A model generated the notes under the pieces. It worked only from the letters and a program-made list of their open reading frames with translations, was not told the origin of the DNA and ran no database searches. From Streptomyces mayonensis (GTDB lineage: Bacteria > Actinomycetota > Actinomycetes > Streptomycetales > Streptomycetaceae), in contig NZ_JACBYP010000001.1 of NCBI RefSeq assembly GCF_018982965.1, positions 146,138 to 210,137 on the forward strand: a DNA stretch of 64,000 nucleotides. The letters are read 5' to 3'. The number at the start of each line of letters is the position of its first letter. Positions within the stretch are counted from its first letter, which is position 1. The position numbers and the translations under genes were made by a program. This document shows, in pieces, positions 7,838 through 16,453 of this stretch.

Positions 7838-9220
7838 CTAAGTGTTGACCTCTTTTCGCGAGCCGGAAGTGGCGGCCTCGCCGCGTGCTTCGGCCAAGGC
7901 GAGGCGAGCCTGGCGAGTGCGGGGGCCGAATACTGCCAGGGCGACTGCGCCCACCATCCACGTACCGGCGATGAAGTAGAAGACGCTCCGGTAGCCGTGG
8001 CTGTTGTAGAGCGCTGCGACGATGAGCGGCCCCGCGGCGTTCGACAGCCGTCCCAGACCGTAGGAGACGCTTGTCCCCAGGGAGCGGCCGCGGGTGTCGA
8101 AGAGTTCGGGGGAGTAGGCGTACGCCAGCGCCGTGTAGCCGCGCTCGAAGAAGTTCACCAGGAAGCCGAACACGACGATGAAGACCGGGCTGAACGTGAG
8201 CCCGTACAGCAGACCGCACACCGCGATGACCGTGCCGAACACCGTCAGCGACCACTTGCGCTCGAAACGGTCCGTGACCAGCGACGCCAGGTACGAGCCG
8301 AGCGGTGCGCCGACCGTGGTGAGCGCCACGTAGAACACGGACTTCTCGACGCTCATGCCTTCCTTGGCGAGCAGCGTCGGCGCCCAGCTCGAATAGCCGA
8401 AGAAGCCGATGGTCTGCGTCACCCACAGGACCGTCAGGAGGAGGGTGGGCAGGAGGTACTTCTTCTGGAGGAACAGCTTCAACGGGGCCTTCTGGGCCGG
8501 GACTTCCGCAACGGGCGGGGCGGGCTCAGGGAGCGGGCCCTTCTCCGCGGCGACCCGCTCCTCGATCTCGCGCAGCACCCGGTCCGCCGCCGCGTGCTCG
8601 CCCCGGCTCTCCAGCCAGCGCGGCGACTCCTTGAGGTGGCGGGTGAACAGGACCAGCAGGATGCCGAGCGAACCCCACAGGTAGACCAGGCGCCACGACC
8701 AGTCGCTGAGCGGGACGACGGCGCTGGCGATGAGGTTGGTGACCGGGGTTCCGCAGATGCCGATGACGATCGCGTAGGCCTGGTACTTGCCGCGCACCGC
8801 CGCCGGATACATCTCGTTGACGTAGACGACGGCGACCACCGTCATCGCGGACAGGCCGGCCGATGTCAGGACGCGGAACACGCCGAGGGACACCAGGTCC
8901 CAGGCGAACACCGAGGTGAACGAGAAGAACGCGAAGAACAGCGTGGTCTGCACGAGCGCCCGTTTGCGTCCCCACCGGTCCGCGACGGCGCCACCGACGA
9001 CGGAGCCGATGAACATGCCGACGAAGGAGAGGGAGGTGACATAGGCGATCTGATTGACCGTCACGCCCCATACGTCTACGAGTTTCGGTGCCGTGGTGGC
9101 GAAGCTGTTGATGTCGGCGAACTCGAAGAAGTAGGCGAACGACACGGCGAGCAGGGTGAGTTTGTGGAACCGGGATATCGGCAGCCTGTCGATCCGGTTG
9201 AGTGCGTTGGAGGGGGACAT
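7838..9220 (-). CDS. MFS transporter, probable aromatic or organic acid symporter
   Basis: 460 residues with twelve predicted helices and the MFS motif ADRWGRKRA in loop 2-3. N-terminal acidic residues in the first helix (FEFADINSF) resemble sugar-porter and aromatic-acid:H+ symporter proteins such as PcaK. It is the third gene of the ligJ-ligI-transporter operon (44 bp after the lactonase), so import of pyrone-dicarboxylate or a related acid is plausible. The cytoplasmic tail is short and rich in Arg, Ala and Glu. The exact substrate cannot be read from the sequence. Confidence 0.87.
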   Translation of the reverse strand: MSPSNALNRIDRLPISRFHKLTLLAVSFAYFFEFADINSFATTAPKLVDVWGVTVNQIAYVTSLSFVGMFIGSVVGGAVADRWGRKRALVQTTLFFAFFSFTSVFAWDLVSLGVFRVLTSAGLSAMTVVAVVYVNEMYPAAVRGKYQAYAIVIGICGTPVTNLIASAVVPLSDWSWRLVYLWGSLGILLVLFTRHLKESPRWLESRGEHAAADRVLREIEERVAAEKGPLPEPAPPVAEVPAQKAPLKLFLQKKYLLPTLLLTVLWVTQTIGFFGYSSWAPTLLAKEGMSVEKSVFYVALTTVGAPLGSYLASLVTDRFERKWSLTVFGTVIAVCGLLYGLTFSPVFIVVFGFLVNFFERGYTALAYAYSPELFDTRGRSLGTSVSYGLGRLSNAAGPLIVAALYNSHGYRSVFYFIAGTWMVGAVALAVFGPRTRQARLALAEARGEAATSGSRKEVNT

Positions 9221-9264
9221 GTGACGCCTTCGTCAGATGAGTGGATTCACGAGCGGTACGGGGG

Positions 9265-10185
9265 TCAGCGGGGCTCGTCCGGCCAGTACAGGCGCATCGG
9301 GTTGTCGACCAGGAGCCTGCGCTGCTCCTCCTCGGTCACCGCCACGTGCGGCACGTGGTCGACCAGGAGGCCGTCGTCGGGCATGTGGTCGGTGAGGTTG
9401 GGGTGCGGCCAGTCCGTGCCCCACAGTGCGCGGTGGCCGAACTCCTCGATCACGCGGCGGCCGAAGGGGACGACATCCGTGTACGGCCGCCGCTCCCCGT
9501 TGAGCGCGGCGGGGCCGGTCACCGTGAGGCGCTCGGGGCAGGTCACCTTCACCCACGCGTCGTTGCGGTCGACGAAGCGCAGGAAGCGGCTGAACTCCGG
9601 GCCGTTCACGGGCTCACGCACGTCCGGACGCCCCATGTGGTCGATGACCAGGGCAGTGGGCAGCGAGCCGAAGAAGTCCTCCAGGTCGGGCAGGTCGGTG
9701 GCCTCGAAGTAGAGGACGATGTGCCAGCCCAGCGGGGCGATCTTCCGTGCGATCGTGGTGAGTGCTTCCGTGGGCGCCGCGTCCACCAGTCGGCGTACGA
9801 AGTTGAAGCGCACGCCGCGCACCCCTGCGGCGTCGAGCTCGCGCAGCTCGGCCTCGGTGATGTCGGGGCGGACGGTGGCGATGCCGCGTGCCCTGCCGCC
9901 CGCGGAGCGCACGGCGTCGACCATGGCGGAGTTGTCCGCGCCGTGGCACGTGGCCTGCACGATGACATTGCGGGCGACGCCCAACCGGTCGCGCAGGGCG
10001 AACAGTTCTTCCTTGCCCCCGTCGCAGGGCGTGTACTTGCGTTCCGGGGCGAAGGGGAAGGCGGCCTGGGGGCCGAAGACATGGCAGTGGGTGTCCACGG
10101 CGCCCGCGGGCAGCCGGAAGGCGGGTGTGGACGGGTTCCGGTACCAGTCGAGCCAGCCGGGTGTCTTGGGGGAAAGGGTGTGCAC
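9265..10185 (-). CDS. ligI: 2-pyrone-4,6-dicarboxylate lactonase (LigI-like amidohydrolase)
   Basis: 306 residues from the GTG at 10185, preceded by GGGAGACGAG. The protein has the metal-site motif VDTHCHVFGP near residue 30, PERKYTP, RGIATVRPD, GVRGVRFNF, VIDHMGRPD and LWGTDWPHPN. Together these match LigI, the amidohydrolase-superfamily lactonase that opens 2-pyrone-4,6-dicarboxylate to 4-oxalomesaconate in lignin-derived aromatic catabolism; length agrees. It lies 26 bp after the LigJ-type hydratase gene, which handles the next metabolite. Other amidohydrolase-2 family lactonases are possible, but the co-location with ligJ and galB/galC relatives is strong support. Confidence 0.87.
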   Translation of the reverse strand: MHTLSPKTPGWLDWYRNPSTPAFRLPAGAVDTHCHVFGPQAAFPFAPERKYTPCDGGKEELFALRDRLGVARNVIVQATCHGADNSAMVDAVRSAGGRARGIATVRPDITEAELRELDAAGVRGVRFNFVRRLVDAAPTEALTTIARKIAPLGWHIVLYFEATDLPDLEDFFGSLPTALVIDHMGRPDVREPVNGPEFSRFLRFVDRNDAWVKVTCPERLTVTGPAALNGERRPYTDVVPFGRRVIEEFGHRALWGTDWPHPNLTDHMPDDGLLVDHVPHVAVTEEEQRRLLVDNPMRLYWPDEPR

Positions 10186-10211
10186 GATCTCGTCTCCCGG
10201 GTGTGCGGTGG

Positions 10212-11237
10212 TCAGCGGCCCTGGCGCTTCAACAGCGCGTCCAGGCGCGGGTACACGGCGCGGGCGTTGTGCTCCTGGACGGCTGCCAGATCCTGCGCGG
10301 GCAGCCGTGCCGCCTCCGCGTACCGGCGTGTGTCGTCGAAGTGGTGGCCGGTGCACGGGTCGATGTCGCGGACGGCGCCGATCATCTCGGAGGCGAAGAG
10401 GATGTTCCGGGTCGGGACGACGTCGTACAGGAGGTCCGAGCCCGGCTGGTGGTACACGCAGGTGTCGAAGAAGACGTTGCCGAGGACGTGCTCCTCCAGT
10501 GGTGGCTTGCCGAGCGCCATCGCCAGGCCGCGGAAGCGACCCCAGTGGTAGGGAACGGCGCCGCCGCCGTGCGGGATGACCAGCCGCAGCGTGGGAAAGT
10601 CGGTGAACAGGTCGCCCTGGACGAGCTGCATGAACGCCGTGGTGTCCGCGTTGAGGTAGTGCGCGCCGGTGGTGTGGAAGGCCGGGTTCACGCTCGTACT
10701 GACATGCACCATCGCCGGGATGTCGTACTCCACCATCTTCTCGTAGACGGGGTACCAGGAGCGGTCGGTGAGCGGCGGCGCCGTCCAGTGGCCACCCGAA
10801 GGATCCGGGTTGAGGTTCAGCGCGACTGCCCCGAACTCCTCCACGCAGCGGGTGAGTTCGGGGACGCAGGTGGCCGGGTCGACGCCCGGGGACTGCGGCA
10901 GCATCGCCGCGGGGGCGAAGCGCTTCGGGTACAACCGACTCACCCGGTAGCAGAGTTCGTTGCAGATCGATGCCCATGCCGCGGAGGTGGCGAAGTCACC
11001 GACGTGATGCGCCATGAAGGAGGCGCGCGGCGAGAAGACCGTCAGGTCGATGCCGCGCTCGTCCATGAGCCGCAGCTGGTTCGGCTCGATGGTGTCTCGC
11101 AGCTCGTCGTCGCTGATCCTGAGGTCCGCGCGGGCGGGAGCCAGAGTGGGATCGGTGAGCGAGGCGATCTGCCGCTCGCGCCAGGCAGCGAGCGCCGGCG
11201 GTGCGGTCGTGTAGTGGCCGTGACAGTCGATGATCAT
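10212..11237 (-). CDS. ligJ: 4-oxalomesaconate hydratase, amidohydrolase superfamily (LigJ type)
   Basis: 341 residues when started at the ATG at 11237, the same length as Sphingobium LigJ. The N-terminus MIIDCHGHYTTAP gives metal ligands H6 and H8. Further conserved blocks are SPRASFMAHHVGD, LNLNPDPSGGHW, MVHVST, IPHGGGAVPYHWGR and FASEMIGAVRDIDP. LigJ hydrates the isomer made by LigU from 4-oxalomesaconate and forms CHA. It is first in the operon, followed by the lactonase and an MFS transporter. The upstream gap of about 200 bp is shared with the divergent response-regulator gene at 11441. It is non-homologous to the PIG-L hydratase at 1213, so the locus holds both chemistries. Confidence 0.88.
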   Translation of the reverse strand: MIIDCHGHYTTAPPALAAWRERQIASLTDPTLAPARADLRISDDELRDTIEPNQLRLMDERGIDLTVFSPRASFMAHHVGDFATSAAWASICNELCYRVSRLYPKRFAPAAMLPQSPGVDPATCVPELTRCVEEFGAVALNLNPDPSGGHWTAPPLTDRSWYPVYEKMVEYDIPAMVHVSTSVNPAFHTTGAHYLNADTTAFMQLVQGDLFTDFPTLRLVIPHGGGAVPYHWGRFRGLAMALGKPPLEEHVLGNVFFDTCVYHQPGSDLLYDVVPTRNILFASEMIGAVRDIDPCTGHHFDDTRRYAEAARLPAQDLAAVQEHNARAVYPRLDALLKRQGR

Positions 11238-11440
11238 GGTGAGGTCCTTCGAGGTGCGGCTCGTCGTCGACGGCTGCAGCCTCACCCCACCCGTGCACCA
11301 GCCGAGCGGCCCGTGCACGGAACTAACCATCCCTTAACATTCGCCCTCGGCGATCACCCCAGGTAGGTGTCACAGGGATGTGGTCTACATTCGGAGGCGG
11401 GCGGTATCCGCGCAGACACCGCTGATGGGAGGTGTGAAAC

Positions 11441-12109
11441 GTGCAGATACTGCTGGCCGAGGACGACGACGGGGTGGCCGGCGCGCTCCTCGAGGTCCTG
11501 TACGACCACGGCCATGTCACCAGGCGCATCACGCACGGCAAGGACGTACTGACCTACCACCGCAGCTCCGACCTGCTGCTCCTCGATCTCGGACTGCCCG
11601 ATGTCGACGGGCTGGAGGTACTTCGCTCCCTCCGGGCGGTGAGCGACATGCCGGTGGTGGTGCTGACCGCCCGGGGAGACGAACGCTCAGTCGTGCGAGG
11701 GCTGCGAATCGGAGCCGACGACTACCTGGTCAAACCGGTACGTCTCGCCGAACTGCTCGCTCGGATCGAGGTAGTCACCCGCCGGTCGGCGGCACTGAGC
11801 GCACCCGAGGCACGCAAGGTCACTGTGGGGGACGTCGAGATCGACCTCGACGCACGCCGTGTCACCGCCGGGGGCACCGGCATCGAGCTGACCGCGAAGG
11901 AGTTCGACATCCTCGCGGTACTCGCCGCGCGCACCGGCATCGCCGTCAGCCGCGAGCAGGTCCTCGACGAGGTGTGGGGCGACGCCCACCACGGGGTGTC
12001 CCGCTCCCTAGACGTGCACCTCACCCAGCTCCGCGCCAAGCTGAGCCGCCCCGACCTGCTCACCACGATCCGGGGCTTCGGCTACCGGTTCGGCGACGCG
12101 ACGGGCTGA
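11441..12109 (+). CDS. OmpR-family response regulator (second TAXI-linked pair)
   Basis: 222 residues from GTG after GGGAGGTG. The receiver domain has D8-D10, phosphoacceptor D49 in LLDLGLPDVDG and the lysine in VKPVRLAELL; a C-terminal winged helix ends in IRGFGYRF. It is closely similar in layout to the regulator at 5523. It is divergent from the ligJ operon, whose promoter it may control, and 11 bp upstream of its kinase gene. Confidence 0.92.
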   Translation: MQILLAEDDDGVAGALLEVLYDHGHVTRRITHGKDVLTYHRSSDLLLLDLGLPDVDGLEVLRSLRAVSDMPVVVLTARGDERSVVRGLRIGADDYLVKPVRLAELLARIEVVTRRSAALSAPEARKVTVGDVEIDLDARRVTAGGTGIELTAKEFDILAVLAARTGIAVSREQVLDEVWGDAHHGVSRSLDVHLTQLRAKLSRPDLLTTIRGFGYRFGDATG

Positions 12110-12120
12110 GGAGCCACCTC

Positions 12121-13536
12121 GTGCGCAACCGGGTCCAGGCAGCACTCCTTGCGTTCGTGGTGCTCGCCGTCGCGGCGTTCGCCGTGCCGCTGCTGGTCGT
12201 CACCGCGTCGGACCGCACGCAGGAGCTGGTGCTGGCCCGCAGCTCCGACCTCGACCGTTTCGGCTCGCTCATGGACCAGGCCGCGACGACGGGTGACACC
12301 TCCGCAGTGGTGGCCGAGGCACGCCGCTACACGCGGTTGTACGGGGAGGCGCTCGTGGTCACCGACACACGCCACCGGCCCGTCGTCGAGACCGGCGGCA
12401 TGCGGGCCGCCGACCCGGCGGTGTCCCACCTGATCGATGCGGCCCTGCGCAACCAGACCGCACATCCGAAGGGTTCGTTGACCCCGTGGTCGCGTGGGCA
12501 CCGGATGTTCGCCGAGCCCGCGGGCACCGGCACGCGGGTCTCCGGCGCCGTCGTACTGCGGGCCTCCGTGAGCACGGCGGCCGGTGACATCACGTGGCGC
12601 TGGGCCGCCGTCCTCGCCGCCGCGGCACTGGTCGCCCTCGCCTGCACCACCCTGGCACGCGCGGTCACCCGCTGGGTGGTCCGGCCGCTGCGCCTCCTCG
12701 ACCGCGCCGTCGGCCAGCTTGCCGCGGGGCTGCCACCGGAGCACACTCGGGCCTCGGGACCGCCCGAACTGCGGCAGCTGGCCATCGGCTTCAATCGGAT
12801 GGCGAGCACGGTCACCGCAGCCCTGGAACAGCAGCGGCGGCTCGTCGCCGACACCTCGCACCAGATGCGCAATCCCATGGCGGCGCTCAGGCTCCGCGTG
12901 GACGCCCTGCACAGCCACCTGCCGGCATCGGCGGAACGCACGTACACCGGGGTCACCACGGAACTCGATCGCCTGGAAACGCTGCTCGACGACATGCTGG
13001 CCCTCGCGACGGCGGAACACCGCGCCGGTGAACTGACCATGGCAGGTGACGAGTTCGCGGCCTGCGACGCGGCGGCGGTCGCGGCCGACCAACACCGGCG
13101 CTGGGAGCCGGTGGCCCGCCGGGTGGGGGCACGCCTCACCCTCCGGGCTGACGCTCCGGCGATGGCGGCCTGCACCGAGCACGAACTCGCCCAGGTCACC
13201 GATGTCCTCCTCGACAACGCCATCAAATACGCGGCCAGTGGTGGTCGGTCCGCCGAGATCACACTCCGCTGCGCAGCCGTGGGCCCGCACGCTGTTCTCA
13301 CGGTGACCGACGATGGCCCCGGTCTGGAGGCGGAGGAACTCACCCGGGCCACCGAACGGTTTTGGCGCTCGGGCAGCCAGACCGGCACGACCATCGGCAC
13401 CGGCCTCGGCCTCGCAATCGCCGAACAACTCCTCGCGGGGCGCGGGGGCCGGCTGGAACTGCGCCCCGCTCGGCCGCGCGGGCTGTGTGCGCGTGCGATC
13501 CTGCCTCGGCTCGCCGAAACGGACGTGGCCCGGTGA
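12121..13536 (+). CDS. sensor histidine kinase (second TAXI-linked pair) with SHQMRNP H-box
   Basis: 471 residues from GTG after GAGGAG. A membrane helix (6-28) is followed by a sensor loop of about 125 residues, a second helix (about 160-182), HAMP, the H-box DTSHQMRNPMAAL in place of the usual SHELRTPL, N-box LLDNAIKYA, G1 DDGPGL and G2 GTGLGLAIA. The altered H-box keeps the phosphoacceptor His and is seen in a Streptomyces subgroup. The stop overlaps the GTG of the following TAXI gene. Together these three genes mirror the module at 3183-6200. Confidence 0.92.
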   Translation: MRNRVQAALLAFVVLAVAAFAVPLLVVTASDRTQELVLARSSDLDRFGSLMDQAATTGDTSAVVAEARRYTRLYGEALVVTDTRHRPVVETGGMRAADPAVSHLIDAALRNQTAHPKGSLTPWSRGHRMFAEPAGTGTRVSGAVVLRASVSTAAGDITWRWAAVLAAAALVALACTTLARAVTRWVVRPLRLLDRAVGQLAAGLPPEHTRASGPPELRQLAIGFNRMASTVTAALEQQRRLVADTSHQMRNPMAALRLRVDALHSHLPASAERTYTGVTTELDRLETLLDDMLALATAEHRAGELTMAGDEFAACDAAAVAADQHRRWEPVARRVGARLTLRADAPAMAACTEHELAQVTDVLLDNAIKYAASGGRSAEITLRCAAVGPHAVLTVTDDGPGLEAEELTRATERFWRSGSQTGTTIGTGLGLAIAEQLLAGRGGRLELRPARPRGLCARAILPRLAETDVAR

Positions 13537-14513
13537 ACCGCCGTACCGCACTGCGCGCTGGATTCGGCACTGCGGCTGCCGTCGCGCTCGGAGGCGCGCT
13601 CGCGCGGGACGGCTTTGGGCAGGCCGCCGGACTCAGCGGCGTGCTCCGCCTGGCAACCGGGGAACCGAGCGCGTTCTATGAGGCTTTCGGCCATCTCCTG
13701 GCCGATGAGCTCGCGTCGGCGAACCCTGGCCTGCGTTGCCGCGTCCGAACCACCGCGGGCAGCGTCGACAACATCGAACTGCTCCGTGCCCACCAGGCCG
13801 ACCTCGCTCTCACGCTCACCGCCACTGCCCGGGACGCCGCCGACACCGACGTGTTCCCCCGGCCCGTACCGCTGCGGGCGATTGGTCGGGTCTACGAGAC
13901 GTACCTCCAGTTCGCCGTGCGCGCAGACGCAGGCGTGCGAACGGTGGCCGACCTGCGCGGACACGTAGTCTCGCTGGGCCCGCCGGGTTCCGGGGCGGCC
14001 GTGTTCGGGCAACGGCTGCTGCGCGCGGCCGGCTTGTCGTCCCGCTCCGATGTCCGAGTGCGTCATCTGCCGCTGAACGAGGGGGCGAGCGCCATGGCGG
14101 CCGGCACCGTCGACGGACTGCTCGTGGCGGGCGGCGTCCCTCTGCCTGCGCTGAAGGAACTCGACGAGCGCCCCGGACTTCACTTTCTGCCGCTGGCCGA
14201 GCTGCTGCCTCGCCTTGGCGGTCGGGAAAGCCGCGCCGGAGCGGGTCTGGAACAGGTGTCGCTGCCGCAGGGCGCGTACCGCATGGCGGGCGGTGTCGCT
14301 ACCATTGGCGTCTCCAACCTTCTGGTGTGCCGCCCCACCCTCCGTCACGATGTCGCCGAAGCGGTCACCCGTCTGCTCGTGATGCGCGCCACCTCACTCG
14401 TACCCGGCAACGCCGTCGGCGCCCAGTTCCTCGACGTCCGCAGCCTGATCGGCACGGGTGGCGTCGCACTGCACCCCGGGGCGCTTGCCGCCTACCGTGC
14501 GCTTCATGGGTGA
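13533..14513 (+). CDS. TAXI-family TRAP solute-binding protein (second copy)
   Basis: 326 residues from a GTG that overlaps the kinase stop (GTGA). The N-terminus NRRTALRAGFGTAAAVALGG is a plausible Tat signal. The mature part carries TAXI landmarks LATGEPSAFYEAFGH, VRTTAGSVDNIELLRAHQADLAL, VSLGPPGSGAAVFGQRLL and GVATIGVSNLLVC. No TctA/DctM-like permease gene is near, and co-translation with a sensor kinase argues for a ligand-presenting role. Moderately similar to the copy at 3183, so the two modules are probably an old duplication. Confidence 0.87.
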   Translation: MNRRTALRAGFGTAAAVALGGALARDGFGQAAGLSGVLRLATGEPSAFYEAFGHLLADELASANPGLRCRVRTTAGSVDNIELLRAHQADLALTLTATARDAADTDVFPRPVPLRAIGRVYETYLQFAVRADAGVRTVADLRGHVVSLGPPGSGAAVFGQRLLRAAGLSSRSDVRVRHLPLNEGASAMAAGTVDGLLVAGGVPLPALKELDERPGLHFLPLAELLPRLGGRESRAGAGLEQVSLPQGAYRMAGGVATIGVSNLLVCRPTLRHDVAEAVTRLLVMRATSLVPGNAVGAQFLDVRSLIGTGGVALHPGALAAYRALHG

Positions 14514-14746
14514 CGGGCAGGGGGCCCGAGACAGAGGACCCCAGTGCGGCGTGTTCGTATGTCCCGGGCCAGCCCGCCGCTCGATGTCCGTGCTGGCGGT
14601 CGTGCGGGCTTGGCGCCTCACGGTCGACGGACAGATCGCGTCCACGTTGTAGGTCTGCTGCGCGGCATCCTGGAGCGCCGCGGGGCTCGCGAACCCAAGG
14701 CATCGGTGTGTCGCATTAGTGTTGCTGCCCCACTTATCGTTGGGGT
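14514..14746. other. short intergenic stretch, nothing recognised
   Basis: It holds the downstream region of the TAXI gene and the leader of a truncated TetR gene. No clear terminator or RNA gene is seen. Confidence 0.4.
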
Positions 14747-14929
14747 GTGGCTACGGACTCGCGGAGGCGACAGTTCGATCACATGCGCGCTGACAGCGCG
14801 ACGGTTCGGCCCGGAGGGCGAACCGCGCGGGTCGGCCGGGCTGTCATCGACGCGACCATTGCCGAGCTTGGCGAGGCCGGTTACCGCGAGCTGAGGATCG
14901 AGGCGGTGGTCGAGCGCGCTGGGTCAGCT
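14747..14929 (+). pseudogene. truncated TetR-family regulator (N-terminal DNA-binding half only)
   Basis: From the GTG at 14747 the frame encodes a TetR N-terminus: a short basic lead, then RVGRAVIDATIAELGEAGYRELRIEAVVERAG, the usual first helices of a TetR helix-turn-helix. At about 14925 it runs head-on into the 3' end of the intact minus-strand TetR gene. From there the frame is antisense to that gene, with no C-terminal domain of its own. It is best explained as a gene broken by a deletion at the junction. Confidence 0.6.
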
Positions 14930-15562
14930 GCAGGGTTGTGCCCTCTCCGCCATGCGGGTCGCCGCGTCGTAGACCAGTCGCGCATGCAGCTCGAACAACG
15001 TCACCAGGTCGACGGTGTCACCGGTGATCTCCCGGTGTGCGAACAGGCCGTCGGCGCCGGCGATGGCGTAGGTGGTCAGGGTCTCGGAGGCGTCGTCGGC
15101 CAGGTCGGGGAAGAGAGTCCTGACCACATCGACGGTTCTCCGGTGGGCGATCTCGCGGACCTGCAGGAACACGGTTCGGCCGCGAGGCTCGGTGGGGCGG
15201 CGTTCGAGGGCGAGCATGAGGCCGAGGCGCAGGAAGTCGGGTGAGTCGGCGAGCGCCTTCGCCACGTTCGTGGCCATGGCGGTGACCCGCTCCAGTGGTG
15301 TCCCGGTCTCCTCTCCAGGCAGTGCGACGGCCGCGAGCCAGCTCTTGAAGCCGCGTTCGATCACTGCCGCGATCAGGTCGTCCTTGTCCCTGAAGTGCCA
15401 ATAGATCGAGCTCGCGGGTAGTCCGCACTTGGCGCTCACGGCCGCGATGGACGTGCCGTCGTAGCCGCGCTCGCCCGCGATCTCCACCGCGGCATCGAGA
15501 ATGCGGCGACGGGACTCCGCGCCGTTGGCGCGTTGCTTCCGGTCCGTAAGCCCCCTGGTCAT
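14924..15562 (-). CDS. TetR/AcrR family transcriptional regulator
   Basis: 212 residues. The N-terminal helix-turn-helix (about 18-64) reads RILDAAVEIAGERGYDGTSIAAVSAKCGLPASSIYWHFRDKDDLI; a helical ligand domain follows. GGAGA precedes the ATG. It follows the other TetR gene by 92 bp on the same strand and may be cotranscribed with it. Both are divergent from the dioxygenase operon, so one or both probably control it. The inducer is unknown. Confidence 0.9.
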   Translation of the reverse strand: MTRGLTDRKQRANGAESRRRILDAAVEIAGERGYDGTSIAAVSAKCGLPASSIYWHFRDKDDLIAAVIERGFKSWLAAVALPGEETGTPLERVTAMATNVAKALADSPDFLRLGLMLALERRPTEPRGRTVFLQVREIAHRRTVDVVRTLFPDLADDASETLTTYAIAGADGLFAHREITGDTVDLVTLFELHARLVYDAATRMAERAQPCS

Positions 15563-15654
15563 AGCTGTGTATCTCCAGTCCGTGCAGACGGTGGGCCGAC
15601 CGTGGATCGCCGCCGGGGTGGCGACAGCGCTTGCCGGTCCGGCGGGCGCTTCGG

Positions 15655-16320
15655 TCAGCGGACCATGGTGTCGACAAGATCGAAATCCGGCAGGTCGAGC
15701 GAGCAGATCCGCTCGGCCTCGTCGGCGGGCATGCCGAACTGGAGCAGCAGGCCGCGGGCGACCCGATCCGCGGACTTGCCGTCGTCCCGGTCCGGTTGTG
15801 CGTGCAACAGTGCGCCCAGCGCCAGCGCGGCGCCCGCCGTAATCGCCAGCGCGAGGTCCAGGTCCTCCACCTCGAATCGTCGGGCGTCCACCGCGGCACG
15901 GATGTCGTTGAGGGCGCGTGGAGCCAGGCCCCGGTTGGAGTGGGCCAGCTCAAGCCCGTGATTGAGGAGGACCTTGCTCAGCTCTTGGTGGCGGCGGTGC
16001 AGGCGGCCCGTCATGCGGAAGCTCTGCGCGTACGAGACCGCGGGATCGTCGACATCGGCCGTGAGACGGTCCATGAGGGAACCCCACCACTCCAGTGCCT
16101 CCTCGACCGCGACGCGGAAGAGCTCCTCCTTGCTGTCGAAGTGGTTGTAGAAGGAACCGACTCCTATGTCGGCGAGTTCGGTGATCTCCAGGATGGGGAC
16201 GTCGGTTCGTCCCTCGGCCAGCATGCGCTGGGCCGCGCACACCAGTGCCTGTCGTGTCCGTGCCCGGCGCCGGTCGATGCGCCGGGGTGCGCTCTTCTCG
16301 GCCACGGTCTTGTCGGCCAT
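15655..16320 (-). CDS. TetR/AcrR family transcriptional regulator, divergent from the dioxygenase operon
   Basis: 221 residues. A basic N-terminus leads into a TetR helix-turn-helix (about 18-66) with GVGSFYNHFDSKEELFRVA. The C-terminal half is helical and includes a segment typical of regulators of aromatic or acyl-CoA pathways (RRHQELSKVLLNHGLEL). GGAGG precedes the ATG. The 133-bp gap to the dioxygenase gene contains a repeated 15-mer and a palindrome that are good operator candidates for this protein. Confidence 0.9.
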   Translation of the reverse strand: MADKTVAEKSAPRRIDRRRARTRQALVCAAQRMLAEGRTDVPILEITELADIGVGSFYNHFDSKEELFRVAVEEALEWWGSLMDRLTADVDDPAVSYAQSFRMTGRLHRRHQELSKVLLNHGLELAHSNRGLAPRALNDIRAAVDARRFEVEDLDLALAITAGAALALGALLHAQPDRDDGKSADRVARGLLLQFGMPADEAERICSLDLPDFDLVDTMVR

Positions 16321-16383
16321 ATCGCGTCCTCCATCCCACCCGTACGTGCTCTGACTGCACTCTAGCCGCTGCGACTTGTTTTT

Positions 16384-16441
16384 TGAATATTTCTTCAGTT
16401 CTATTGACTGACGTCAGCTTCGTTAGTGAATATTTCTTCAG
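16384..16441 (+). promoter_or_regulatory. repeat-containing promoter/operator of the dioxygenase operon
   Basis: The 15-mer TGAATATTTCTTCAG occurs twice, at 16384-16398 and 16427-16441. Each copy is an imperfect dyad (TGAA...TTCA). Between them lies the 10-bp palindrome CTGACGTCAG (16408-16417). A TTGACT hexamer (16404-16409) is followed after 17 bp by TGAATA (16427-16432), which could serve as the -35 and -10 boxes. The second repeat would then cover the -10 and the ribosome site. The patch is strikingly AT-rich compared with its surroundings. Promoter assignment is inferred. Confidence 0.55.
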
Positions 16442-16453
16442 GAGGTGGTGACC

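Noticed and set aside
12327..14348. Very long minus-strand open frame (673 codons) across the second kinase and TAXI genes
   Set aside because: It is antisense to two clearly recognised genes, has no domain and arises from the high GC content.
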